In this document: in pieces, positions 36,101 to 45,487 of the stretch
Numbering within the stretch: the first letter of the stretch is position 1
Layout of the letters: every line of letters begins with the position of its first letter
From: Magnetococcales bacterium
GTDB lineage: Bacteria > Pseudomonadota > Magnetococcia > Magnetococcales > UBA8363
DNA: 64,000 bases
Assembly (NCBI GenBank): GCA_002753515.1
Contig: PEAK01000014.1
Coordinates: 1-64,000, forward strand
Direction: 5' to 3'
Made by a program: the position numbers and the translations under genes
The notes under the pieces: generated by a model
What the model saw: the letters and a program-made list of their open reading frames with translations, nothing else
The model's database searches: none
What the model was told of the DNA's origin: nothing

Positions 36101-38371
36101 GTCCAGGGTGTCGCCGACCAACCAACCGTCTCCCTGGATGTGGGGCTCAGTACGCTGGTTACTGTAGCGGGACACCAGGTCTATGAAGCCCCGGTCACCA
36201 TCCATGCCGCCTTGAGCGACACCGACGGCTCCGAAAGCTTGTCCATCGTGGTCAGTGGCTTGCCGGCGGGAGCAACCTTGTCATCGGGTACCGATACCGG
36301 TCAGGGAACCTGGACGTTGGATGCAAACCATCTGCAAGGACTTACCGTGCGCGTCCCCCAGGAATCGGGAAACGCACCCTTTGAGCTGACAGCCACGGCC
36401 ACCGCTATCGAACGGGATGGGGATACCCGGTCGATCCATGTGCAGACGAACGTCGATTTCACCGATGATTTTGACCCGCAGGCCCACAGCGATACCGCCG
36501 CGACCCAGTCGGGTATTGCCGTGAGCATCGATGCCCTGGCCAACGACACCAGCCCCACGGGGCAACACTTGACGCTGCACGATGTCACAGGGGCCGCGCA
36601 TGGGACCGCAGCACTTGTCAACGGCAAGGTGGTCTATACCCCGGACAGCCACTTCACCGGCGAGGAACACCTGACGTATCACGTGGTCGATACCAGCGGT
36701 CACAGCGACACAGGTTCCATCGACATCACTGTCGGTACCAAAATCGATGTCCAGGGAACACTCGAAAACCACCAAACCTGGCCCGGGGCAACCGACACGG
36801 TCGATCATTCGGTCATCAACGCCAGCGACAGCCTCAGTGATACCGTTAACGCCGATCTTTATCCCGAAGGTGGCAAGATCACCTTGACCGTAACCGCACA
36901 GGCCCCGGAAGGAAGCCTGCCCCATTCCCTGGATCTTTACATCATCCAGGATTTAACCGGCTCCTATAAGGATGACATCGCCACCATTCGCGGTACCCAA
37001 GGTTCCGACAACAGCGTCAGCGATCTCGGTATCCTTGATGATCTGGTGCATGGCGTCAACAGCTTGGTTCCCGATACCCACTACGGTCTGGGATCCTTCA
37101 AGGATCCCCTCGTCGGCGTCGACGCCACCCGTCTACACGACGATTATCTCCATGCCAGCAACAGGGATGGTTTGATTCACGACCTGGATCTTAAAGCCGA
37201 TCTGAGCGGTTCCTACCTGGACGGTACCAAGACCACGCATGGTTATGACAGCATGTCGGCAGACGGTGGCCAGGGGGGCAATCCCAATGAAGATCAGATC
37301 ACCGCCCTGAACGACTGCGCCAAAGCGGCGATTGCCAATCAATTGGGCTTTCGCAGCGGCATTCCCAAAGTTGTCATTGTCGCCACCGATGCCCCTTCCG
37401 ACACCTCACCCGCCGAAATCGCCGAATGTGCCGCCAATCTGCAAGCAGCCAACATGATACCCATCTTTTTGGTGGCGGATGGATGGGCCGATCTGGATGA
37501 AATGGGATTCTACGACGATATGGTTGCGCAGTTGGGTCGAGGCGCCACAGTTGAACTCAGTGGCAATTCCGACAACCTGGTGGAAGCCATTCGCAGCGGC
37601 ATCCAGGAGGCTGTCGGCAATATTCATCTGAATATCGAGGGTGATGAGTTTGGTTACGCCAAGATCGTCGACCATAGTGCCACCGGGGATGGACTCCATA
37701 CCTGGAAGGTGGAACTGGATGCCCCGCTAGGCAGCAGCCACAGCGTCGATTCTCTCGAAATGGTGGTTACCGATGCCCATGGCGATGCCATAGGTGCCAC
37801 CACGACGATCCATGTCACCCCGGAAATCGACGTGGCAGGGACCTCCTATAACGATCTCTTGACGGGTCATCAGGGTGACAACGTTATGGATGGGGGGGCC
37901 GGAGATGACGTAATCAGTGGATTGGGGGGCAATGATACCATCGACGGCGGTACTGGAAACGACACCATCGACGGCGGCGCTGGAAACGACACCATCGACG
38001 GAGGTGCTGGAGACGATACCATCCAGGGTGGACAAGGTGACGATACCATCACCGGCGGTTCAGGCAACGATACCCTGTATGGTGGCGAGGGCAACGATCT
38101 GTTCATCTTCGGCCATGGTAGCGGCATCGATACTGTCGATGGTGGCGCGGGCGCAGGCTGGCTGGACACCATCCATCTCGATGATGTCACCGGTGGCCCG
38201 GTGGCCCAAGCCACCCACTCAGGTGACTGGGTTCTGACCGCTGACACATCCTATACAGTGTCAGCGGATCATCACACTATCCAGTTTGATCATCACGATG
38301 CTTCGGGTGCTATCACCCTGGAAGACGGCAGCAAAATCGAGTTCCACAACATTGAGCAAATCACATGGTAA
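33101..38371 (+). CDS. Giant RTX adhesin-like protein with integrin-beta-like VWA domain
   Basis: This 1756-residue acidic protein is probably exported by a type I system to the cell surface. An unstructured N-terminal region (1-243) is followed by 15 tandem copies of EPTPEPVLTA (244-393). About six Ig-like repeats of 105-125 residues come next (about 415-1130; recurring TEDxxIPLDLS and TDTDGSESLSIHI), then a cadherin-like domain (1130-1215). A VWA domain (about 1270-1507) carries MIDAS-like DLTGSYKDD, and eight to nine GGxGxDxxx calcium-binding RTX repeats (about 1581-1672) precede the secretion tail. ATG 33101 was chosen because AGGGG precedes it. No type I transporter genes are adjacent. 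The TAA stop is the end of a fold-back element. Confidence 0.9.
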   Translation: MAEDITGFGTDTNLDQAGDRQNLDDMTVLQNVQTQNMDAEEGSHGPHANTSEQTNTANVQMGSDIGRVEDGVIDGFNAMTSGIVDSMSTTRESSVAEPMEIPSGQGIVVPVTGENEKNQGNGLETTPTVNGGGVALEPQPIAISEPMAKAAIESHSAPNEPEPASLPDMRMSPGVEPAPQPHPVSPPSHLVVEPHVVLAEPIAGSASEKTHKPVITPAPEPTHAPEAVSVPEPAHTVEPVVTPEPTPEPVRTAEPTPEPVLTAEPTPEPVLTAEPTPEPVLTAEPTPEPVLTAEPTPEPVLTAEPTPEPVLTAEPTPEPVLTTEPTPEPVLTAEPTPEPVRTAEPTPEPVLTAEPTPEPVLTAEPTPEPVLTAEPTPEPVLTAEPTPEPVLTAEPTPEPEPTVKPEPEANIDTTAEVPVLHVADASGTEDNAIPLHLSAILTDTDGSETLSIHIAGVPEGAELSAGIHNTDGTWLLSGNELSGLTIHPPANSDVDFNLQVSATSTEADGGASSTITGTLNVSVTPEADQPVLVVHNATGTEDHPIALDLSAVLTDTDGSESLSIHIAGVPEGAELSAGIDNGNGTWTLGPADLNHLSITPAHNSDADFTLSVTATSREMHGDSSASVHSTIDVVINPDADLPVLTLADTQGREDHAIPLDIAIALGDGDGSERLTDGIVLTNIPDGATLNKGEAGADHTWIIHHEDLAVTGHNADGQPISWAVPGLTITPPADSGADFNVGVLVAVHDGVSERSETGTIAVHIAAVADPVDLDVGNAAGTEDTAIPLDIHLALQDTDGSEHLAGDITVTGVPDGAHLSLGEAGPDHTWVIHPEELHVSAHNDDGVPIAWDIPGLTITPATDSDATIALGIQVTTSDGTDSHTVTGVLDVLVTPEADAPTVHVADASGLEDQPIALDIAAALTDIDGSESLSVTISGVPEGATLSAGIDNHDGSWTLTSGQWQGLTITPASNSDDDFSLNVTARSTDGSSTAITTGIVDVQVQGVADQPTVSLDVGLSTLVTVAGHQVYEAPVTIHAALSDTDGSESLSIVVSGLPAGATLSSGTDTGQGTWTLDANHLQGLTVRVPQESGNAPFELTATATAIERDGDTRSIHVQTNVDFTDDFDPQAHSDTAATQSGIAVSIDALANDTSPTGQHLTLHDVTGAAHGTAALVNGKVVYTPDSHFTGEEHLTYHVVDTSGHSDTGSIDITVGTKIDVQGTLENHQTWPGATDTVDHSVINASDSLSDTVNADLYPEGGKITLTVTAQAPEGSLPHSLDLYIIQDLTGSYKDDIATIRGTQGSDNSVSDLGILDDLVHGVNSLVPDTHYGLGSFKDPLVGVDATRLHDDYLHASNRDGLIHDLDLKADLSGSYLDGTKTTHGYDSMSADGGQGGNPNEDQITALNDCAKAAIANQLGFRSGIPKVVIVATDAPSDTSPAEIAECAANLQAANMIPIFLVADGWADLDEMGFYDDMVAQLGRGATVELSGNSDNLVEAIRSGIQEAVGNIHLNIEGDEFGYAKIVDHSATGDGLHTWKVELDAPLGSSHSVDSLEMVVTDAHGDAIGATTTIHVTPEIDVAGTSYNDLLTGHQGDNVMDGGAGDDVISGLGGNDTIDGGTGNDTIDGGAGNDTIDGGAGDDTIQGGQGDDTITGGSGNDTLYGGEGNDLFIFGHGSGIDTVDGGAGAGWLDTIHLDDVTGGPVAQATHSGDWVLTADTSYTVSADHHTIQFDHHDASGAITLEDGSKIEFHNIEQITW
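33830..34279 (+). repeat. 15 tandem copies of a 30-bp coding repeat
   Basis: Each unit encodes EPTPEPVLTA with minor variants (Arg for Leu in units 1 and 10, Thr for Ala in unit 8). A partial sixteenth unit follows. The period is a multiple of three, so all six frames stay largely open and produce long spurious ORFs. The repeat probably forms an extended Pro/Glu stalk and is prone to copy-number change by slippage or recombination. Confidence 0.93.
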
Positions 38372-38545
38372 ACCGCAACCAACACGGGAAACGTAGCTTT
38401 CCAGTGTCATTCCCGCGAAAGCGGGAATCCAGAAAGTCAGGGGAAGTAGAAATGCCCTCTGGATCCCCGCTGAAGCCTGCCCTCGAATGCTTTAATCGGG
38501 GGCGGGGATGACAATAACTACACATTCCAAGATGGCTGCGGTTTA
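38369..38545. mobile_element. MITE-like fold-back element, copy 2 (177 bp), in the RTX gene stop codon
   Basis: It starts with TAAACCGCAACC, whose TAA is the stop of the RTX gene, and ends GGCTGCGGTTTA. The left arm is almost identical to copy 3. The right palindromic arm has been replaced by a longer variant (about 38469-38509) built on CCTGCCCTCGAATGC. Removing the element and one TA restores TGG-TAA-TTC, so the original gene also ended with TAA here. Confidence 0.85.
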
Positions 38546-38570
38546 ATTCTGTTGCCCTGCATAAGGGCAA

Positions 38571-40670
38571 CTATTTGACCAACTTCATGATCATCTTATC
38601 CTTATCCGACAAGGCGGACTCAAATGTGAAACCTGCCGTGGATAACAATGCATTTCTAGTGAAAACGACCGAAATCATCCCGGGACCCGCTGTGGCGTCC
38701 GCTATCCCCCAAGTCTTGGAGCTGGTCTTACTCGCCGTTGTTGAGGAGGTCGTCGTCGTCGTTGAAGTCGTAGTGGTCGTCGAAACCGGCGGATCCTCGC
38801 TCAAATCCTTGGACAAAATGGTTGATAACTCTTTCGTGGAAGCCATGTTGGTATAGTACAGATTGGCATAGCGCTGAACACCATAGCCCATGGTATGAAC
38901 ATCGGTATTGGCTACATCAAAATAAACACCCGAATCGCTCCAAACCGCCAGCTTGTCTACCAGCACACTTGGATCATAAATCATGATCTGGAAACCAACG
39001 TATCCATTCAACGCGATTGGATTGTTGCTGTCCTTCCACAGGGTGGAATCGGTCAACAATTTCAGATTGGTCTGGTTGGTGGATAATTGCGTGTAGGCCC
39101 CCTTGATGCTGGCCAGTTCGGCAACCATCTCCTGCCCCGTATATCCAATACCAAACAACTCCCAGGTTTTTTGATTCTGCCGCGCGACAACACCACGATA
39201 CAGCTCGTTAAATATTAAATTGCCGCTGTCGCTGCCGCGACTCCAACCACCATAAATGTTTGCCACTTTCATGGTGTTTTGCCACGTCGTATCGGATAGC
39301 TTGACCGCATAGGTGCTATTGCTGATCTCTCCCGTATCCAGGTTGACCGTGGCTTTCATCACCAACGACGTAATTCCCGACGTGGGGAAGGATAGTGTGG
39401 TCGTCGTCGTGGCATCCGGGGTGAATGTCGCCGTATTCTTGCTGGAACTGCTCAGCAATTCAATATTCAACTGCCCCAAATTCGCACCTCCCGCCACACT
39501 CTTGTTCACCATGGTCACCGTCGCACCGGTAAAAGCAACGCTGACCGTCCCAGTCACCTCGACGGGCTGCGTCGATGCGGTGGTCGTGGAACTCGTGCTG
39601 CTCGATGTGGTAGACGTTGTCGTCGTGCTAGACGATGTGGACGACGTACTGGATGATGTCAACGCACTGGGTACAACCGTTAGTGTCACCCCGGGAAAAG
39701 TCAGCTTGCCATCCATCAAAGGATTGGTATTGGGGTCATAATAAGTGAACGTACTGGTATTCGTCGTCGAAGACGTTGCAGACGTCGTACTGCTGGTACT
39801 GGCCGTGGGATACATAATCGACAGGCTGGCCGTTCCCGACGTGGTCAAATCACTGCTTTGACTCACCGTCGTCGTATTCCCCAAAGCCACATCCGCACGA
39901 CCCGTGATCGGTACCGTTGACGGAGTAGATGTCGATTGGACCGGCGTCAACGCCATGCTCCAATTCTCCGTACTCTTTTGCACGGTGCCCCGTAAATGAT
40001 TCACCGCAAAACTCTTGGGTACCAAATATCCCACGATATCGCTCGATTCCAGCCAATTCGACTTCTTATAACGAAAAATACCCGCATCTTTGAAAAAACT
40101 TTCTAACCCCTTGGTCGCAATCGCTTCTCCGGTTGCCAGGTTCTGGGCGAACCCATCCCCGTGACCATTGGTTTTAAAAAAGTTGGCAAAATTGCCACCT
40201 GCGGAAAATCGAACCGCTGCCGCGGCCTTGGCCTGGGCCGAAATGGATATGCCATTGTCAGGGTTGCCATCTTCGTCAAGAGTTTGGAGAAAACGAGACA
40301 GATTCACAACTTCATCCTGGTTCATATGCCCATCGGAAAACAAATCCATGGGGGTTACCACACCCTTAGCTGTGGTGGAACCCAGGAGTAAACCACCGAG
40401 ATAAAAACTGATCGTCTCACCGTTCACGTAGGTGAATTGACCGCTGGTATCGGTCGTGCCCGCATTGTTGCTGCTGGTGCGATACGTCAAACCTGTGGTG
40501 GGACCGTCAGTAAACTGACCCACTAAAACCGGCGCCGGCGTCCCAGACGTTACCGTTGTTGTGCCACCGCCACTACTGCCACTGCCACCACCACAGCCAC
40601 TCGTAGTCACTGTAAACAGGCACGCCAAGCCTACCATGGGGAGAATTTTTTGACGATTTTGCAATTTCAT
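38571..40670 (-). CDS. Large Ser/Thr-rich putative lipoprotein
   Basis: This 699-residue protein has a signal peptide (MKLQNRQKILPMVGLACLF) running into TTSGCGGG. The Cys is a likely lipidation site, although the lipobox is not canonical. A Gly/Ser/Thr linker follows, then a region with EF-hand-like DEDGNPDNGIS near residue 135. Two very Ser/Thr-rich tracts (about 290-370 and 640-670) lie between beta-rich segments. Such tracts are typical of flexible surface linkers. GGAGG precedes ATG 40670. It is convergent with the RTX gene across a fold-back element. The function is unknown, and surface exposure is inferred. Confidence 0.75.
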   Translation of the reverse strand: MKLQNRQKILPMVGLACLFTVTTSGCGGGSGSSGGGTTTVTSGTPAPVLVGQFTDGPTTGLTYRTSSNNAGTTDTSGQFTYVNGETISFYLGGLLLGSTTAKGVVTPMDLFSDGHMNQDEVVNLSRFLQTLDEDGNPDNGISISAQAKAAAAVRFSAGGNFANFFKTNGHGDGFAQNLATGEAIATKGLESFFKDAGIFRYKKSNWLESSDIVGYLVPKSFAVNHLRGTVQKSTENWSMALTPVQSTSTPSTVPITGRADVALGNTTTVSQSSDLTTSGTASLSIMYPTASTSSTTSATSSTTNTSTFTYYDPNTNPLMDGKLTFPGVTLTVVPSALTSSSTSSTSSSTTTTSTTSSSTSSTTTASTQPVEVTGTVSVAFTGATVTMVNKSVAGGANLGQLNIELLSSSSKNTATFTPDATTTTTLSFPTSGITSLVMKATVNLDTGEISNSTYAVKLSDTTWQNTMKVANIYGGWSRGSDSGNLIFNELYRGVVARQNQKTWELFGIGYTGQEMVAELASIKGAYTQLSTNQTNLKLLTDSTLWKDSNNPIALNGYVGFQIMIYDPSVLVDKLAVWSDSGVYFDVANTDVHTMGYGVQRYANLYYTNMASTKELSTILSKDLSEDPPVSTTTTTSTTTTTSSTTASKTSSKTWGIADATAGPGMISVVFTRNALLSTAGFTFESALSDKDKMIMKLVK

Positions 40671-40948
40671 CACCGTTATTAACCTCCAAACCTCCAGGTT
40701 GACATTGCCTTCGATAACCACCTGATTCAATTCCAAACCACGTTAATAGTTGATTAATGCAAACATCATGCCGCAAAACCATTTCCCGCATTCCCCTGTG
40801 AATCCCATGCACACCCCACCTCACCATGCCCCCACAAACACGATCCCCCTGGCACATTGGGGTAAAAATCGCGACAATGTCCGGCATGAACGTGGGAGGA
40901 AAACCCTTCAAATCCCACCCGCCAAGCCATCGTGGATTGCCCCTTCTC

Positions 40949-41995
40949 ATGTTTGCTTTTTCACCCCCCTTAAGCGTTGAACAGTTTGCCTACGACCTGC
41001 CATCCCACAAAATCGCGCAAATCCCCGCCACACCCAGGGATGCCGCCCGATTGTTGGTCAGTCACAATGATAAAATTGTTGATCGTCACGTCCATGACCT
41101 GCCCGAAGAACTCCGGCCAGGGGATCTCCTGGTGTGCAACGATACCCGCGTCATCCCGGCCCGACTCCTCGGGCATCGCCCCAGCGGGGGTGCCATGGAA
41201 ATCTTTCTCCTGCACCCCTTGAACCATGATGGAACTTGGGAAGCCCTCGTCAAAAGCAACAAACGAATCGTGCCCGGTACTCAGGTTACCATTGCGCACA
41301 ATTTCTCTGTGACCATCCAGGATCGAACCGAAAAAGCCTTCCAGGTTTCCCTGCACCACCCCGGGGAAACTTTGGAAAAAACGTTGGAGACCTACGGCAG
41401 GATCCCCCTCCCCCCCTACATCACCGAACGGCAAGGACGCGATGATCGCGAACACTACCAGACCGTTTTTGCCCGCCATCGGGGGGCCGTCGCAGCCCCG
41501 ACCGCCGGTTTGCACTTCACCCGGGAACTTTTCCAAAAATTGGCGGAAAAAAAAATTGCCGTGGCGTGGGTCACGTTGCATGTCGGCTTGGGAACGTTCC
41601 AACCATTGCGCGCTGGCCCCTTGTCCGGTCAACGCCTGCATGCCGAATGGTGTCAGCTACCCGCAGAAACCGTACAAGCCATCCACACGGCTCGGACACA
41701 AGGAGGGCGTGTCGTTGCAGTTGGTACAACGGTGGTTCGTACCCTGGAAAGCGCCGCACACCACGCCAATCCCCTCCGCCCCTGGCAGGGAGAAACCGAT
41801 CTTTTTATCCAACCGGGTCATGAATTTAAAATTTGCTCGGGTATGATCACCAACTTTCACCTGCCAAAATCCAGTTTATTGATGTTGGTGGGGGCACTGA
41901 TCGGGCTGGACCGGCTCAAGCGCGATTATGTTCATGCTTTAGAGGGAGACTACCGTTTTTTTTCTTACGGCGATGCCTCCTTGCTGTGGCCGTAA
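40949..41995 (+). CDS. queA: S-adenosylmethionine:tRNA ribosyltransferase-isomerase
   Basis: QueA makes epoxyqueuosine by transferring the ribosyl moiety of SAM onto preQ1-modified tRNA. The 348-residue product has SHNDKIVDRHVHDLPEELRPGD-type N-terminal motifs (LLVCNDTRVIPARLLG), VAAPTAGLHFT, VTLHVGLGTFQPL, VGTTVVRTLES and the C-terminal MITNFHLPKSSLLML and DASLLWP. ATG 40949 gives the family N-terminus (FAYDLP). An upstream extension is Pro/His-rich and non-conserved. Tgt follows after 28 bases, forming a queuosine operon. Confidence 0.96.
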   Translation: MFAFSPPLSVEQFAYDLPSHKIAQIPATPRDAARLLVSHNDKIVDRHVHDLPEELRPGDLLVCNDTRVIPARLLGHRPSGGAMEIFLLHPLNHDGTWEALVKSNKRIVPGTQVTIAHNFSVTIQDRTEKAFQVSLHHPGETLEKTLETYGRIPLPPYITERQGRDDREHYQTVFARHRGAVAAPTAGLHFTRELFQKLAEKKIAVAWVTLHVGLGTFQPLRAGPLSGQRLHAEWCQLPAETVQAIHTARTQGGRVVAVGTTVVRTLESAAHHANPLRPWQGETDLFIQPGHEFKICSGMITNFHLPKSSLLMLVGALIGLDRLKRDYVHALEGDYRFFSYGDASLLWP

Positions 41996-42011
41996 CGTTA
42001 GCCCTTCTTAA

Positions 42012-43136
<1,125 letters not shown>

Positions 43137-43167
43137 CGAGCAAACCAAGCCCAGGTCACCCTCCACC

Positions 43168-43191
43168 ATTCTTGTGTCAAGAATTTTTTTT
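43168..43191 (+). terminator. Intrinsic terminator after tgt
   Basis: ATTCTTG (43168-43174) pairs with CAAGAAT (43178-43184) around a TGT loop, followed by seven T. It ends the queA-tgt operon and separates it from the next gene. Confidence 0.65.
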
Positions 43192-43259
43192 GGTTCACCG
43201 ATATGTGCAAACATAAGAGGATCAGCACAATCATCACCATCCCGTGACGGTGGCATCCC

Positions 43260-45458
43260 ATGTCCGCTATTCGGAAGATCAACATAATACAAGGTGTCTT
43301 TTGGGTAGAAATTCCCAGTATTGGCCTGTATATTTTGTGCGGCTGCCCCGCCGATGTCGTCAAACACTTGATGAAACGGGGATTGATCGTCACAACGGAA
43401 AAAAACGGTGTTCCCTTTGAAACCGGTCCCAATGCCATCCTGTTGTCAGACATTCCCATCCAAAACGGCACCATTGCCAACCTGGCTGAATTTCCAGTGT
43501 TGCAAATGCTCTATCGACAAGGGAGCATCCTCCCCAATCATCCCAACAACAACGGCATTAAACCGCTCTTGATCGGAACCGAAACCCAGGTCAATCGGCA
43601 GATGCAGTATATTTTTCGCGGTAATTACGGCTTGATTTCCGAAGAAGAAATGTTGGCAGCCGGGGCCAGTATCGAGGAAGCCCAATGGAATATGGCTCTC
43701 AAGCTACGCTTTGCCTTCGGTACCATTCACCCAACTGAAAAACTGCTTGATGGATTGGTTGTGGGTGACAGCGCGGTGGAAATCCGCCAGGGGGCCACCA
43801 TCAACCGCATCAATCCCAATGAGTTCCAAATCAATTACCAGGGAGAAACTGTTACCGTTGATCTCAACCTGCCGTCCAATGGTTGTTACGATTCCCCCTA
43901 CCCTTTGGGCTACCACAATTTGCATCGCGAATATTTTGCCGTAGTCCATTCCGGACAGGGGGATGGTTGGGACATCGACAACCCCAGCATGTCCTCGATT
44001 CTTGTTTTTCAGGGAGCCATTTACCTGGTCGATGCCGGACCCAACCTGGTCGCCATTTTGACCGCCCTGGGCATCAGCATCAACGAAGTCCGGGGGTTAT
44101 TTCACACCCATGCGCACGATGACCATTTCGCCGGCATTACCACATTGATTCGCGCCGGACACAGGATCAACTATTACGCCACCCCCTTGGTATTGGCCTC
44201 GGTGAGCAAAAAGTTGTCGGCGCTCCTGGGATTGGACGAACCATTCCTGCACCATTTTTTTGAAATTTGTCCCCTCGCCCATGACGTCTGGAATGAAATC
44301 GATGGCCTGCATGTCAAACCGGTATATTCACCCCATCCCGTCGAAACCAGTCTGTTTTTCTTTCGTGTACGCGGCCCGGACCGCATCAAAACCTACGCCC
44401 ATTGGGCCGATCTGACCTCCCTGGATGTGTTGCGGAGCATGATCCGCGACGACCCCAAAAAACCGGGTATCAGTCAAGCATTGTTCGATCGGGTCAAAGA
44501 AGAATACTTGGCCCCCGCCGACTTGAAAAAAATTGATATTGGCGGTGGGATGATCCATGGGCAGGCTGAAGATTTTGTCTCCGACCAGTCCGCAAAGATG
44601 GTCTTTGCCCACACATCCGCCAAACTGAACGCCCAACAAAGAAAGATTGGATCCTCAGCCACATTCGGTGCCATGGATGTCCTGATTCCCAGCATGCAGG
44701 ATTATTCCCGCCGCTTCGCCTACCACTATCTGGCCAACTATTACGCCGAAGTGCCGGAAAACCGCTTGCGGGTATTACTCAACACCCCCCTGATCGTCTT
44801 CAACCCCGGCACCATCGTCATCCGTGAGGGTGAGATTCACAAGGATCTGTATTTAATCTGCACCGGTATCGTGGAACAAATCCAGGAAGGGGTCGATCTT
44901 ATCGTCACCTTATCGGCAGGCAGTATCGTAGGCGATATTTCCGCCATGCACGCCATGCCAGCCATTGCCACCTTCCGCACCACCTGTTTTGTGCAATGTT
45001 TGTCCATTCCTGGCGATCTGTATATGGAGTTCATCACCCAGAATAATTTGTACGCCAATTTTGAACGATTTCAGGATTCCTGGGGCTTCCTGCGCACCAC
45101 TTGGCTGTTTGGCGATCTGGTCAACCTGATCAACCTGACCCGCATCGCCTTGTCCATGAATCGCGTTCAGATCAAAAGTGGTGATCCCCTTTCCCTGGTA
45201 CATCCTCAACACTTGTACCTGGTGCAGGAAGGGGAAATGATGCGTCTGTCCAATCAGGGAATGGAAGAACTGTTGACCCCTGGTGATTTTTTTGGCGAGG
45301 AATATGTTTTACAAATTCCGTTTACCCCATACACTCTGGAGGTCCAGCAATCGGTGATTATTTGCCAAATCCCGGTCGCCCTGCTCTTTGACATTCCCAT
45401 CGTACGTTGGAAATTGCTGGAAGTGGCCGAACGGCGCCGCGAACAATCCCTCCCTTAG
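43260..45458 (+). CDS. MBL-fold (ODP-like) protein with two cyclic-nucleotide-binding domains
   Basis: This 732-residue soluble protein has an uncharacterised N-terminal region (1-220) starting KINIIQGVFWVEIP and ILCGCPADVVKHLM. A metallo-beta-lactamase domain (about 225-490) has the complete HxHxDH motif within HTHAHDDH (282-289). Further candidate ligands are in VYSPHPVET, YAHWADLTSLD and GGMIHGQAED. Two cNMP-binding folds follow (about 505-600, with IVIREGEIHKDLYLICTG, and 640-725). The layout recalls di-iron oxygen-sensing MBL proteins used in signalling, and the cNMP folds may bind cAMP, cGMP or c-di-GMP or be structural. The next gene is a sigma-54 response regulator 29 bases on, which suggests a shared pathway. 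Confidence 0.82.
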   Translation: MSAIRKINIIQGVFWVEIPSIGLYILCGCPADVVKHLMKRGLIVTTEKNGVPFETGPNAILLSDIPIQNGTIANLAEFPVLQMLYRQGSILPNHPNNNGIKPLLIGTETQVNRQMQYIFRGNYGLISEEEMLAAGASIEEAQWNMALKLRFAFGTIHPTEKLLDGLVVGDSAVEIRQGATINRINPNEFQINYQGETVTVDLNLPSNGCYDSPYPLGYHNLHREYFAVVHSGQGDGWDIDNPSMSSILVFQGAIYLVDAGPNLVAILTALGISINEVRGLFHTHAHDDHFAGITTLIRAGHRINYYATPLVLASVSKKLSALLGLDEPFLHHFFEICPLAHDVWNEIDGLHVKPVYSPHPVETSLFFFRVRGPDRIKTYAHWADLTSLDVLRSMIRDDPKKPGISQALFDRVKEEYLAPADLKKIDIGGGMIHGQAEDFVSDQSAKMVFAHTSAKLNAQQRKIGSSATFGAMDVLIPSMQDYSRRFAYHYLANYYAEVPENRLRVLLNTPLIVFNPGTIVIREGEIHKDLYLICTGIVEQIQEGVDLIVTLSAGSIVGDISAMHAMPAIATFRTTCFVQCLSIPGDLYMEFITQNNLYANFERFQDSWGFLRTTWLFGDLVNLINLTRIALSMNRVQIKSGDPLSLVHPQHLYLVQEGEMMRLSNQGMEELLTPGDFFGEEYVLQIPFTPYTLEVQQSVIICQIPVALLFDIPIVRWKLLEVAERRREQSLP

Positions 45459-45487
45459 ATGATTACAGGCATTTCGGAAGAATAATC

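Noticed and set aside
35258-36205. A 315-codon minus-strand ORF within the RTX gene
   Set aside because: Shadow of the repetitive Ig-like domains, Gly/Asp-rich without independent signals.
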